A DNA stretch of 64,000 nt from Exiguobacterium chiriqhucha RW-2 (GTDB lineage: Bacteria; Bacillota; Bacilli; Exiguobacteriales; Exiguobacteriaceae): positions 1 through 64,000 of the forward strand of contig NZ_ATCL01000008.1 in the NCBI RefSeq assembly GCF_000416965.1, given 5' to 3'. A program made the position numbers and the translations under genes. How positions within the stretch are numbered: position 1 is the stretch's first letter; the number at the start of each line of letters is the position of its first letter. This document shows, one piece after another, positions 23,555 to 32,555 of this stretch. Below the pieces are notes generated by a model that searched no databases, was not told the origin of the DNA, and worked only from the letters and a program-made list of their open reading frames with translations.

Positions 23555-24568
23555 TCAATGCCCTCGATACTTCCCGAGCGCCCGCATATTCAACAAGTAG
23601 AGCACAGCGGCGTAAACGATTAAGCCGAGCACATAGCCCCATATCCCGGCGAACCCGCTGCCGTACACCATGACTTCTTTAATCGCGGTCGCCCCGTAAA
23701 AGATCGGCATGATATAGCTCAAGTTGCCAAGTCCGTACGGAATCAAGTCGAGCGGGATGAGACCAGAGAAGAACACTTGCGGAATGATTGTGAACGGAAT
23801 CATTTGGACGACTTGGAGTTCCGAACGGGCGAACACTGAAATCGTCGCGCCGAACAAGACAGCTGTCCCCGCCATTAAAATCATCACGAGAAACACCCAG
23901 CCGATATTGCCGAGCGAGGTCAGTCCGAGCACGTAAATCGTATAGAGAACGATGAAGACGGACTGAACGACCGCGAATACGCCGTAGCCGAGCGTATACC
24001 CTAAGATGACCTGCCCGCGCTTGATCGGTGTCATCAGGAGCCGTTCGAGCGTGCCACCACTTCGCTCTTTGACGAGCGCCATCGCCGACAGGATGAAGAC
24101 GAAGAAGAACGAGAACAGCGATAAGAACACGTAGCCGAACGAATCGAACGTCGATTGGCCTTCCTCTCCATATACATAGTTCATCTCGATATCAGCCGCC
24201 GGATTCAATGCCGACAACGCCGCTTGAATCTCTCGTACCGCTTTCGAGGACTTTGTCGACGGTTCTCGGAGCGTGATCGTCGTCCCTTCCTGCGTCGCTT
24301 CAAAAATCGCATCGACGTCTTTATTGTCCTCTAAATACCCGAACGGATTGTCGACCGTGTCCAACCGGACGTCGAGTGTCTCGGCTTCGAACGCCTCGAC
24401 GAGTTGCGTTTGTGCATTCTCATCAAGGACGACGACCGGCACGTAATCCGAGTCACCGAGGAGGAAGTAAACGAGCGTCAAAATCAAGAGTGGCGCAATC
24501 AAAATCAAGGCGACACTCCGCTTATCGTTGAGCGTCTGAAAGATGACGCGTTTCGCCAAGTTACGCAT
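23555..24568 (-). CDS. ABC-2 type exporter permease
   Basis: A 337-residue membrane protein of the ABC-2 (YhgE/NatB-like) type. One N-terminal helix (SVALILIAPLLILTLVYFLL) precedes an extracellular domain of about 130 residues. Five helices follow, including a VKERSGGTLERLLMTPI segment typical of ABC-2 exporters. I chose the ATG at 24568 because GGAGGG is well spaced; it overlaps the ATPase gene by eight bases. Export of a drug, lipid or peptide is likely, but no substrate can be named. Confidence 0.9.
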   Translation of the reverse strand: MRNLAKRVIFQTLNDKRSVALILIAPLLILTLVYFLLGDSDYVPVVVLDENAQTQLVEAFEAETLDVRLDTVDNPFGYLEDNKDVDAIFEATQEGTTITLREPSTKSSKAVREIQAALSALNPAADIEMNYVYGEEGQSTFDSFGYVFLSLFSFFFVFILSAMALVKERSGGTLERLLMTPIKRGQVILGYTLGYGVFAVVQSVFIVLYTIYVLGLTSLGNIGWVFLVMILMAGTAVLFGATISVFARSELQVVQMIPFTIIPQVFFSGLIPLDLIPYGLGNLSYIMPIFYGATAIKEVMVYGSGFAGIWGYVLGLIVYAAVLYLLNMRALGKYRGH

Positions 24569-25289
24569 GATCCGTCCCTCCTTCTCGACCAGCGATGAGG
24601 AACAGTTCCTCGACGCGGCCATTTTCCGTCTGTTCCAACAGACGCGGCACCGTATCAAAGGCAATCAAACGGCCGTTGTAAATGAGCGCGGCCCGGTCAC
24701 ACTCGAGCACTTCATCCATGACGTGCGTCGAGACGATAATCGTCGTCCCGTTCGCCCGAATCGCTTGAAACTGATCCCAGATTTGGCGTCGCAAGATTGG
24801 ATCGATTCCGACCGTGGGCTCGTCTAAAAACAAGACGTCCGGCTGATGCAGGATGGCGATTGCAAGTGACAACCGTTTTTTCATCCCACCCGAGAAGTTT
24901 CGGACGAGTTTCTTGCGGTCGGCCGTCAAATCGACGAGCGTGAGCACTTCCGTGATGCGTTGTTGGAGTGTCGGTTTGCCGAGCTTATAGATCGAGCCGA
25001 AAAATTCAAGATTTGCCTCGGCCGACAAGTCGTCATACAATCCGTCGTTCTGGGGCATGAAGCCGATCTTGTGGAGCATGCTCATATTTGGCATGATCGT
25101 CTCTCCGATTTGAATCGAACCTGTGTCTGCGGCCAAGGCACCAATCATCAGCCGGATGAGCGTCGTCTTTCCCGAACCGGACGGGCCCAGCAGGCAACAG
25201 ATGTCCCCTGAGTTGATGGTGAAGCCGACGTGGTCGATGGCCAATTGGTCACCGAACGATTTACTGACGCCGTTCAGTTGAATGTCCAT
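24561..25289 (-). CDS. ABC transporter ATP-binding protein
   Basis: A 242-residue ATPase. Walker A is [11 protein letters not shown] near residue 36, the Q-loop is GFMPQNDGLYDDL, the signature is RNFSGGMKKRL, Walker B is VLFLDEPTVGIDP and the switch His is in IVSTHVMDE. It powers the ABC-2 permease encoded next. I chose the ATG at 25289, preceded by AAAGGAG. The divergent TetR-family gene at 25462 is the likely regulator. Confidence 0.94.
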   Translation of the reverse strand: MDIQLNGVSKSFGDQLAIDHVGFTINSGDICCLLGPSGSGKTTLIRLMIGALAADTGSIQIGETIMPNMSMLHKIGFMPQNDGLYDDLSAEANLEFFGSIYKLGKPTLQQRITEVLTLVDLTADRKKLVRNFSGGMKKRLSLAIAILHQPDVLFLDEPTVGIDPILRRQIWDQFQAIRANGTTIIVSTHVMDEVLECDRAALIYNGRLIAFDTVPRLLEQTENGRVEELFLIAGREGGTDHA

Positions 25290-25335
25290 AGCGATTCTCC
25301 TTTTCGATGTCCGATTCATGTACACTTGACTAATA

Positions 25336-25415
25336 GACACCGTGTTGGTTTATATGTTCAGTATAGACCTCGTCCGGTAGCCCAACAATCGGCAATATCG
25401 GGCATCGTGTCGGTT
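25336..25415. repeat. Direct repeat in the TetR/ABC divergent region
   Basis: GACACCGTGTTGGTT (25336-25350) and GGCATCGTGTCGGTT (25401-25415) share 12 of 15 bases at a 65-base spacing. They may be two operators for the TetR-family regulator. Confidence 0.4.
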
Positions 25416-25461
25416 ATCAGACAGTCCGCACTCAAGTGTTGGATAAAGGAGAAAAAAACAG

Positions 25462-26061
25462 ATGGGACATGAAGATTTACGAATCACACGTACGAAACAA
25501 TTGATCAAGAATGCCTTTTTGGATTTGATTGACGAGCACGGGTTCGAGGCGGTCACCGTGAAAGCCATCACCGAACGGGCCGGCATCAATCGCGGGACGT
25601 TTTACAGTCACTATGTGGATAAGTTCGACTTGATGGAGAAATTGATTGAAGTCATTTTTCAAGAGGCCGAACAGAAACTGGTCAAACAGATTCCACGCGT
25701 CTTCGGTGACCAACGCGGACCCGCTGCTCATGAGTTGCTCGTCCCGTTCATCCGCTTCATCGAGGACAATAAAATCTTGATGAAACCGCTACTGGGGCCG
25801 AACGGTGACCCTCAGTTTCAAGCCCGGCTCCGGTCGTACATGCACGCGGCGCTATTCCAACGCTCCCCGACCGTGTTGTTCGATGCGACGAAAGCACTCG
25901 TGCCGGCCGATTATCTGGTGTCTTACATCTCGTCGGCCCATATGGGGGTCATTTACGAATGGCTGTACAACGACCGACCCGAAACGGCCGAGGACATCGC
26001 CCGCATCATTTATACGATCACGTTCGAAGGCCCGTTGACGGCTGGCGGCTTGAAGCCATAA
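25462..26061 (+). CDS. TetR-family transcriptional regulator
   Basis: A 199-residue regulator. The helix-turn-helix is KQLIKNAFLDLIDEHGF followed by ITERAGINRGTFYSHYVDK (about residues 30-50). The C-terminal ligand domain ends SYISSAHMGVIYEWLYND, which fits the TetR_C_8 group (YxxS... EWL) usually found beside ABC-2 exporters. GGAGAAAAA lies upstream. It is divergent from the ABC exporter pair, and a direct repeat lies in the gap between them. Confidence 0.9.
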   Translation: MGHEDLRITRTKQLIKNAFLDLIDEHGFEAVTVKAITERAGINRGTFYSHYVDKFDLMEKLIEVIFQEAEQKLVKQIPRVFGDQRGPAAHELLVPFIRFIEDNKILMKPLLGPNGDPQFQARLRSYMHAALFQRSPTVLFDATKALVPADYLVSYISSAHMGVIYEWLYNDRPETAEDIARIIYTITFEGPLTAGGLKP

Positions 26062-26062
26062 A

Positions 26063-26092
26063 AAGAGACAGGTCATTATCACCTGTCTCTTC
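26063..26092. terminator. Bidirectional terminator
   Basis: AGAGACAGGT / ACCTGTCTCT stem with a CATTATC-type loop. It overlaps the stop codon of the histidine-kinase gene and lies just past the TetR-family gene. Confidence 0.8.
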
Positions 26093-27386
26093 GAAGCGGA
26101 AGCGTGACGGTCACCGTCGTTCCGACCTGCACCTCACTATTCACCTGAATCTTTCCACCATGCAACGTGACAATCTTTTGAACGATGGCCATGCCGAGCC
26201 CCGAGCCACCTTGATGTCTCGAGCTATCGGCTTGGTAAAACCGTTCGTACATGCGACTCACTTGATCCGGTGTCATCCCTTCTCCCTCGTCTCGAATCTC
26301 ACATACGATTGCTTCGGACGTCTGCGTCAAGTGGACGCGCAACATCCCGTCCTCATAGGCATGGGTCATCGCATTTTGAAGCAGGTTCATCCACACTTGT
26401 TGCAGTAGACCCGCATCCCCGACCATGTCGATCTCATCCAGTTCAACAATCCAATTCAACTGTTTTTTAGTCGATTCACGCTCAAACGATAGGATACTCT
26501 CCCGAATCTGTTCGGTGAGCGAGAAACGGGTCAGGTCTAAGCCGACGACCGTGTGATCGAGTTTGGCAAGACGAAGTAAATCGCGAGACAATCGCGACAG
26601 CCGCTTCCCTTCCTGTTCAATCATCGTCGCATAATCGATTCGTTTCTCGGTCGAGACATCCCCACGTTTCAACATCGTCGCATACCCGAGAATCGAGGCG
26701 ACAGGCGTTTTGAACTCGTGGGCCATAATCGACGTCAGTTCTTCATTCTTCGATTCATTCGTCGCGAGCGTCTCGGTCATCTGATTGAACTGACTGGCCA
26801 GTTTGCCAATCTCATCATTCCCACCGTCTTGGACCCGTACTGTCAAATCGCCAGAGGCGACCCGGCTTGCGGCTTCGGTGACACGATCAATCCGACGCGT
26901 CATGAGTCGCACCGCGAGTAGGACGAACCCGCTCGAGACGAGCGCGGTCAGCAGTAACGTCTGGAGGGATAGATTACGGAAGATGGAAATCGGGTTGTCT
27001 TCCGCATTCGGCGTCAACGTCACAATCGTTTCGTCAATCAGCAAGACGACTGCAGGCAACCGTTCATCGCGAACGGTCAACACGTCTCCCCGTTCCAGAC
27101 GAGCACGTTCGGAGACGGACCACTCAGTTGCATCATACCGATTTGTCGCCATGACGAGCGTCTGTTCCGAGAACAGCTCGACGACCTCATCGGCCCCGAG
27201 CTCATAGCGTTCGGATGCCGTCCGCATGCTGTCGGCCCGTTCGACGAGCATCGTCTCAACTTGCGTCGTCAATGAATTGAACTGGAACGTCAGGAAGAGT
27301 GTGAGCGTCAACAGAATCGGGATGAGCAACAGCCCAAAGAAGATGATTAGGAAGCGGCCATAGATGGAACTGAGGAACCGCTTCAT
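26079..27386 (-). CDS. Sensor histidine kinase of a MacAB-type operon
   Basis: A 435-residue kinase. Two membrane helices flank an extracellular domain of about 100 residues. Then come a HAMP domain (RVASGDLTVRVQDGGNDEIG), the His box SIMAHEFKTPVASILGYATM, the N-box MNLLQNAMTHAYE and the G2 box GGSGLGMAIVQKIV. It overlaps the regulator's stop by four bases. It is the last gene of a five-gene operon with an exporter, a layout seen for cell-envelope stress and peptide resistance systems. Confidence 0.92.
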   Translation of the reverse strand: MKRFLSSIYGRFLIIFFGLLLIPILLTLTLFLTFQFNSLTTQVETMLVERADSMRTASERYELGADEVVELFSEQTLVMATNRYDATEWSVSERARLERGDVLTVRDERLPAVVLLIDETIVTLTPNAEDNPISIFRNLSLQTLLLTALVSSGFVLLAVRLMTRRIDRVTEAASRVASGDLTVRVQDGGNDEIGKLASQFNQMTETLATNESKNEELTSIMAHEFKTPVASILGYATMLKRGDVSTEKRIDYATMIEQEGKRLSRLSRDLLRLAKLDHTVVGLDLTRFSLTEQIRESILSFERESTKKQLNWIVELDEIDMVGDAGLLQQVWMNLLQNAMTHAYEDGMLRVHLTQTSEAIVCEIRDEGEGMTPDQVSRMYERFYQADSSRHQGGSGLGMAIVQKIVTLHGGKIQVNSEVQVGTTVTVTLPLRRDR

Positions 27387-28057
27387 GACTTCAACTCCAA
27401 CCGATAGCCAAGACCCCAGGCCGTACTGATTTGGAACGCCTCGACATGCTTCAAACGACTGCGTAACCGGTTGATATGCACATCAATCGTCCGGACGTCA
27501 CTCTCCGTCTCATAGCCCCAAATCCGATCGAGCAACTGTTGTCTCGTGAACACTTGGTTCAAGTGTGTCGCCAGATGGTACAACAGCTCGAACTCTTTCT
27601 TCGGCACTTCAATCGTCTCGGACGGCGTGATCACGGTGAGCGACCGTTCGTCGAGAACGCAGTCGTTCAATTGAATCTGGTGCTCCCGATAGATGTTGGC
27701 CCGCCGGAGCATCGCCTCGATGCGGAGCTCAAGTTCTTCCAAATCGACCGGTTTGACGAGATAGTCGTCCGCCCCGGCCCGGAACCCTTTCTTCTTATCC
27801 GGTAACGTCTCGAGCGCGGTCAACATTAAAATCGGGAACGTGTATCCGGCATCGCGCAACTGTTCCGTCAATTCGCGGCCGTCGAGCCGAGGCATCATGA
27901 CGTCGGTGACCATCAAATCGATTGGTTCTCGTTCGAGCACGTCTAGCGCCGCTTCCCCGTCGACCGCCAAGTGGACGCGGTAACCCGCCGTCGTCAAATA
28001 TTCATCTAATAGACTCCCGAGCGCCGGGTCGTCTTCGACCAGTAGGATGGTGACCAT
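27383..28057 (-). CDS. OmpR-family response regulator of a MacAB-type operon
   Basis: A 224-residue regulator with the phosphorylated Asp in LMVTDVMMPRLDG (about 53) and Lys in LVKPVDLEEL (about 103). The C-terminal winged helix has EVPKKEFELLYHLATH and VRTIDVHINRLRSRL. It lies downstream of the permease gene and overlaps the kinase gene. Direct repeats before the first gene of the operon are a plausible target, which would give positive feedback. Confidence 0.93.
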   Translation of the reverse strand: MVTILLVEDDPALGSLLDEYLTTAGYRVHLAVDGEAALDVLEREPIDLMVTDVMMPRLDGRELTEQLRDAGYTFPILMLTALETLPDKKKGFRAGADDYLVKPVDLEELELRIEAMLRRANIYREHQIQLNDCVLDERSLTVITPSETIEVPKKEFELLYHLATHLNQVFTRQQLLDRIWGYETESDVRTIDVHINRLRSRLKHVEAFQISTAWGLGYRLELKS

Positions 28058-28075
28058 CGTGAATCCCTGCTTTCC

Positions 28076-29143
28076 TTATGCGTTTCGTAACGCTTCAATC
28101 GGTTGTAAATTCGACGCCTTTCGGGCTGGAATATAACCGAAGACAACGCCGATGAGAATCGAGAATCCTAGTGCGAGCCCAATCGTCGAACTTGCGAGTG
28201 TGAACGGCACACCCATGACGAGCGTCAACCCGAATGCGAGCAGTCCACCCACGACCACACCGACGAATCCGCCGAGCAGCGATAACAGCACCGACTCGAA
28301 CAAAAATTGTTGGCGAATCTTGCCGGGTGTCGCCCCTAACGCTTTACGCAAGCCGATTTCGCTCGTCCGCTCCGTCACGGAGACGAGCATCATGTTCATG
28401 ATGCCAATCCCACCGACAAGGAGTGAGATAGAGGCGATTCCGACGAGCAACATACTAAGCAAGGCGTTGATTTGATCAATCGAGGCGAGCGCGTCCTCAA
28501 AGCTCGTGACGGTAAACGTGTCTCGGCCGTTGAAAGCGGTCGTCAATTGTTGCGTCACCGCTTCGTTCACCGTCTCCGACTGTCCGGCTTCGGTGTAAAT
28601 ATCGAATGACGCAATCGTGTTTTGGTGAAACTGTTGGAGTGCCGTCGTCACCGGAATGATGACCGCTTCATCGGTCGACATCGAAAATTCAGATGACGGT
28701 GCGAGCGTGTCCCCAAGCAAGGCGACATGCGTCTGTTGCGAGACGTCGACCGGTGTGAGACCACGACCGGTCGCGACGGTGGAATCATCGAAATAGGAAT
28801 TGCTCTTGCCGATTACTGACTGCGTCGACGTCTGGCCCGTCACATAAACGTCCGTCTGTTGGGTCGTCGTTGGTGAAACTGAGCGGACACCGTCGATGGC
28901 TTCGAGCCGGTCGAGTTCAGCGACGCTGACGCCACTCTTGCTCGCGTCTTCGATTTGAACGGTCATCCGATCCGCCCCGAACGTCGCCACTTCTTCATTG
29001 ATGGAATCGGTCACCCCGGAGATGATCGTCATCAAGGCGATGATGGACGCCGTCCCGATGACGATTCCGAGAATCGTCAAGAAGGAACGCATCTTATGAC
29101 TGATGACCGTCAGCCAGGCCATGCGTATATTTTCTCGAATCAT
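28076..29143 (-). CDS. MacB-like ABC transporter permease (FtsX fold)
   Basis: A 355-residue permease with the MacB periplasmic core layout. The first helix (SFLTILGIVIGTASIIALMT) is followed by an extracellular domain of about 200 residues, then three helices near the C-terminus with RTSEIGLRKALGATPGKIR, the family's coupling-loop motif. Proteins of this type do not pump through a channel but move substrates by mechanotransmission across the cell wall. It overlaps the ATPase gene start by four bases. Confidence 0.94.
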   Translation of the reverse strand: MIRENIRMAWLTVISHKMRSFLTILGIVIGTASIIALMTIISGVTDSINEEVATFGADRMTVQIEDASKSGVSVAELDRLEAIDGVRSVSPTTTQQTDVYVTGQTSTQSVIGKSNSYFDDSTVATGRGLTPVDVSQQTHVALLGDTLAPSSEFSMSTDEAVIIPVTTALQQFHQNTIASFDIYTEAGQSETVNEAVTQQLTTAFNGRDTFTVTSFEDALASIDQINALLSMLLVGIASISLLVGGIGIMNMMLVSVTERTSEIGLRKALGATPGKIRQQFLFESVLLSLLGGFVGVVVGGLLAFGLTLVMGVPFTLASSTIGLALGFSILIGVVFGYIPARKASNLQPIEALRNA

Positions 29144-29823
29144 CGTACCCGTTCCTCCTTTTCAATCTTCCCGTCCCGCACATGGACGATCCGTGTCGCC
29201 TCTCTCGCGATATCGATGTCGTGCGTGATCATGATAATCGTCTTCCCTTCGGCGTGCAGGTCATGGAACAATTCCATGATTTGACGCCCGTTCGCCTGAT
29301 CGAGCGCACCGGTCGGCTCATCGGCCAACAACAGCGACGGATTCGTCACCAACGCCCGCGCGATAGCGACCCGCTGCTGTTGCCCGCCGGACAGTTGGTT
29401 CGGGAAGGCGTCTAATTTGTCGCCGAGTCCGACGCGGGTGAGCATCTGCTTCGTGCGCGTTTGGCGGTCCGCCTTCGAGCTCCGTTGGTAAATGAGCGGC
29501 AACTCGACGTTCTCGTACGCCGATAGGCGCGGCAACAGATTGAACTGTTGAAAGATGAACCCGATCTGTTTGTTGCGAAACAACGATAGCTCGGTCTCGG
29601 ATAGTCCTGTCACGTCCTTATCCCCGAATCGATACCGCCCACTCGTATAACCATCTAAACAACCGAGAATGTTCATGAGCGTCGACTTGCCGGACCCGGA
29701 AGGCCCAAGGATGGCGACAAATTCCCCTTCTTGAATCTCGAGGTCAATCCCACGTAAGACTGTCTGCTCATTGTCGCCCGACCCGTATGTTTTCGTGAGC
29801 CCTTCTACTTCGATTAAAGTCAT
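29140..29823 (-). CDS. MacB-type ABC transporter ATP-binding protein (LolD-like)
   Basis: A 227-residue ATPase of the MacB/LolD type. Walker A is [15 protein letters not shown] near residue 38, the Q-loop is [12 protein letters not shown], the signature is [15 protein letters not shown], Walker B is [12 protein letters not shown], and the switch is ITHDIDIA. It should drive the FtsX-fold permease encoded next. Its start overlaps the adaptor gene stop by four bases. Confidence 0.95.
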   Translation of the reverse strand: MTLIEVEGLTKTYGSGDNEQTVLRGIDLEIQEGEFVAILGPSGSGKSTLMNILGCLDGYTSGRYRFGDKDVTGLSETELSLFRNKQIGFIFQQFNLLPRLSAYENVELPLIYQRSSKADRQTRTKQMLTRVGLGDKLDAFPNQLSGGQQQRVAIARALVTNPSLLLADEPTGALDQANGRQIMELFHDLHAEGKTIIMITHDIDIAREATRIVHVRDGKIEKEERVR

Positions 29824-30458
29824 TGGGCACCTCCGATTCGTGGAGGCATCAAGCCGCCGCTCGCCGCTTCATCGAGCAACAAGACGCGGTCTGCGTCCAA
29901 GCCATCCTTGATTTCGACACGGCTCCCGTCTGTGATGCCGAGTTCGACTTGTCGTTTGACCGGACCGTCGTCTCCTTCGACGTAGACGTACGCGTCTTCC
30001 TCTTCGAACGTGATGCTGTCGAGCGAGAGCGTATCCACTTCTTCGGCACGGGCAGCGACGACGGAGCCTTCGAGCGCCATCCCGTTGCGCATGCCATCCA
30101 TCTCAGGGAGTTCGACGTCCATCGCATACCGTGCCGATGTGCCCGGTGTCGTCATCGGTTCCGCCTCGTCTGCAATCGATTCAATCGTTCCATCTACCTC
30201 GCGATCGAGCGCACTCACATAAATCGTCAGTGGATCTCCTTCCTCGACTTTACCGACATCTCGTTCATCGACGAACAACGTCCCCGTTCTCTCCTCGACG
30301 CTCGTCACTTGTCCCGCGAACGTATACACGTTCTCAATCGTCTCGACCGATACGGCCTCTGTCTTATAGTCGACCGACTGTGGCATCAACGCGACGCCTG
30401 CCCCTAATGTGATGGCTAATACCCCGATCCCGAGGCCCCATTTCCATTTCTGTTTCAT
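29820..30458 (-). CDS. Efflux adaptor (MFP/HlyD-like) subunit, short
   Basis: A 212-residue protein with one N-terminal membrane helix (WGLGIGVLAITLGAGVAL) and an extracellular beta-rich part. TLFVDERDVGKVEEGDPL and SRVEIKDGLDADRVLLL are typical membrane-fusion segments. At this length it lacks the long coiled-coil hairpin of MacA, so it may be a reduced adaptor for a Gram-positive wall. I chose the ATG at 30458 because AAGGAGG sits ten bases upstream. It is the first gene of the operon. Confidence 0.86.
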   Translation of the reverse strand: MKQKWKWGLGIGVLAITLGAGVALMPQSVDYKTEAVSVETIENVYTFAGQVTSVEERTGTLFVDERDVGKVEEGDPLTIYVSALDREVDGTIESIADEAEPMTTPGTSARYAMDVELPEMDGMRNGMALEGSVVAARAEEVDTLSLDSITFEEEDAYVYVEGDDGPVKRQVELGITDGSRVEIKDGLDADRVLLLDEAASGGLMPPRIGGAQ

Positions 30459-30503
30459 CTGTGTATTCCTCCTTTTGGTTGTACCTAAAGGATAATCAGA
30501 AGA

Positions 30504-30523
30504 TGTAAACAAAGTATAAACAG
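30504..30523 (-). promoter_or_regulatory. Direct repeat before the MacAB-type operon
   Basis: On the minus strand TGTTTATACTT is followed by TGTTTACATC, giving two TGTTTA blocks 11 bases apart about 50 bases before the first start. This is a plausible OmpR-family regulator box. Confidence 0.5.
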
Positions 30524-30705
30524 GCAAGACAATCTCCATTCGGTGACTGCATGTCGAGTTTTTTTTGTACATTCAAGCGCGATATGCGTGTTCATACATC
30601 ACGAAGCAGGGAATAAGAGACGTGATGGCAAACTGTTAGAGTAGATCATCACGCTTTCATACTTATCTAATAAAAAATACATGGTGGAAGAAGGGCGAGA
30701 CATAT

Positions 30706-32208
30706 ATGCAAAACGTGAACAAGTCTGTGATTGTGATTGGTGGAGGGCTCGGGGGAATTTCGGCGGCCATCTCACTCGCACAAAAAGGATACGACGTCTC
30801 CTTATACGAAAAGAACGACCATATTGGTGGCAAAGTGAACCGGCTCGAACAAGACGGCTTCGGTTTCGACCTCGGACCATCGATTTTAACGATGCCGCAG
30901 ATTTTCGAAAGACTGTTCGCAGGTAGCGGCAAGCGGATGGAAGACTACGTGCCAATCAAACGGCTCGACCTTGAGTGGCGCTCGTTCTTCCCGGACGGCA
31001 CCGTGCTCGATCTCTATCATGACTTGGACAAGATGGAGCGCGCCAATCCGACACTGTCACGCAAAGACATGTATGAGTATCGTGAGCTGTTGAAATATGC
31101 CGAGCGGATTTATAACACGACAGAGAAGGCGTACTTGAAAGAAGGATTCGAATCCCCGCGCGAAGCGGTCGCGAAGAACGGTCTGTTCGCGACATTGTTC
31201 GGCTTCGATTTGACGTCGACGATGTACGACGGCATCGCCAAACGGATCAGCAACCCGCATTTACGGACGATGCTGTCATATTACGTCAAGTACGTAGGGT
31301 CATCCCCGTACAGCGCGCCGGCCGTCCTCAACATGATGATTTATATGCAACACGCCCAAGGCTGCTGGTACGTCGAAGGCGGCACGCATAAACTCGCGGA
31401 AGGATTGACGAAACTCGCGGAAGAGATTGGCGTCCAGCTCCATACCGGTCAAGGCGTCGTCCGCGCGCACACGCTGAATGGTCAACTGACGGCCATCGAA
31501 CTTGAGGACGGAAGGCTCCGCTCGGCTGACTATTTCGTCTCGAATATGGAAGTCATCCCGTTCTATCAAAAGATGGTCGAAGCGGATGACCAATTCGTCG
31601 ACAAGCTCGTCGAAAAATATGAGCCGGCCAGTTCTGGCTTCGTGCTCCATCTCGGCGTGAACAAAGAGTATCCGGCGCTCGGCCACCACAACTTCTTCTT
31701 CTCGGAGAACTTGCATGAACAGATGGACAAGATCTTCGAGCAGCACGAGTTGCCGGACGATCCGACGATTTATTTGGTGAACGTCAATAAGACTGACCCC
31801 ACACAGGCACCGCCTGGGCACGAGAATATCAAGATCTTGCCGCATATTCCGTATATCCAAGACAACCCGTTCACACCAGAACAGTACGCCGCGTTTGAAG
31901 AGCGCGTCCTCGACAAGCTCGAACGGATGGGCTTGGACGGTTTGCGGGAACATACGGTGACACGCGACGTCTGGACACCCCATGACATCGAGCGCACATA
32001 CGGCTCAGATCGAGGCGCGATTTACGGCACGGTCGCCGATAAGAAACAAAACGGCGGCTTCAAGCATAAGAAGCAGAGCGAGCTGTACGACAACCTCTAC
32101 TTCGTCGGCGGCACGGTCAATCCCGGCGGCGGCATGCCGATGGTGACGTTGAGCGGCCAGCAAGTAAGCGATAAGATTGCGAAGCGTGACGGGGTCACAA
32201 CCCAATAA
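30706..32208 (+). CDS. crtP: 4,4'-diaponeurosporene oxygenase-like carotenoid oxidase
   Basis: A 500-residue FAD enzyme of the phytoene desaturase superfamily. The dinucleotide-binding motif VIVIGGGLGGISAA begins at residue 9, YEKNDHIGGKVNRLE follows, and the FAD-closing block NLYFVGGTVNPGGGMPMVTL is at the C-terminus. As I recall it, the Staphylococcus aureus CrtP sequence shares many blocks with this one, such as FGFDLGPSILTMP, WRSFFPDGT and NKTDHTQAP-like segments. It oxidises the end methyl group of a C30 carotene, giving aldehyde or acid forms. No other carotenoid gene is adjacent. CrtN, the desaturase, is the close alternative. AAGGGCGAG precedes the ATG. Confidence 0.82.
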   Translation: MQNVNKSVIVIGGGLGGISAAISLAQKGYDVSLYEKNDHIGGKVNRLEQDGFGFDLGPSILTMPQIFERLFAGSGKRMEDYVPIKRLDLEWRSFFPDGTVLDLYHDLDKMERANPTLSRKDMYEYRELLKYAERIYNTTEKAYLKEGFESPREAVAKNGLFATLFGFDLTSTMYDGIAKRISNPHLRTMLSYYVKYVGSSPYSAPAVLNMMIYMQHAQGCWYVEGGTHKLAEGLTKLAEEIGVQLHTGQGVVRAHTLNGQLTAIELEDGRLRSADYFVSNMEVIPFYQKMVEADDQFVDKLVEKYEPASSGFVLHLGVNKEYPALGHHNFFFSENLHEQMDKIFEQHELPDDPTIYLVNVNKTDPTQAPPGHENIKILPHIPYIQDNPFTPEQYAAFEERVLDKLERMGLDGLREHTVTRDVWTPHDIERTYGSDRGAIYGTVADKKQNGGFKHKKQSELYDNLYFVGGTVNPGGGMPMVTLSGQQVSDKIAKRDGVTTQ

Positions 32209-32318
32209 CCGACTCGTTTTGGGAACGTCATCGCTTCAAGTTTTATACGATTGGCATGGTCATCTGCGGAATCTTGGTGGGCATGTTCGCCTAACGAAGC
32301 CAAATTATATCTTAATTT
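32209..32318 (+). other. Intergenic stretch with an unstarted hydrophobic frame
   Basis: The 347-base gap 32209-32555 holds a frame ending at 32294 that would read SFWERHRFKFYTIGMVICGI and then a short hydrophobic end, but it has no usual start codon or ribosome site. It may be a gene remnant or chance. A terminator-like hairpin follows. From about 32377 to 32540 I see only AT-rich sequence that should contain the LytTR gene promoter. Confidence 0.3.
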
Positions 32319-32320
32319 AA

Positions 32321-32376
32321 AACACCCTATGGAGAAGCAGATGAAATAAACAATCTGTATTCATCCATAGGGTTTT
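32321..32376 (+). terminator. Long hairpin, probable crtP terminator
   Basis: An outer stem CCCTATGGA / TCCATAGGG continues inward through GAAGCAGAT / ATCTGTATTC and is followed by TTTTAT. Confidence 0.65.
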
Positions 32377-32555
32377 ATCGTGCCGAAATACTACTAATCA
32401 AGTAATATATCTATTTTGTGTATAGAACTCAGACCTCTGTGATGTAACTTGTGCGCATATTTCTGTAAAGTGTTCATCTTGTATTGATGCGCCCAGAGCT
32501 AGTTGCTACACTAATTTCAAATATGTGGATTTTCGTATAGGAAGGCGGTTAGTGC

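Noticed and set aside
29823-30407. A 194-codon frame antisense to the efflux adaptor gene
   Set aside because: Composition is Arg/Asp/Phe-rich in the manner of antisense frames and there is no family signal.
31300-31983. A 227-codon frame antisense to crtP
   Set aside because: No ribosome site or recognisable motif; crtP is a certain gene over the whole stretch.
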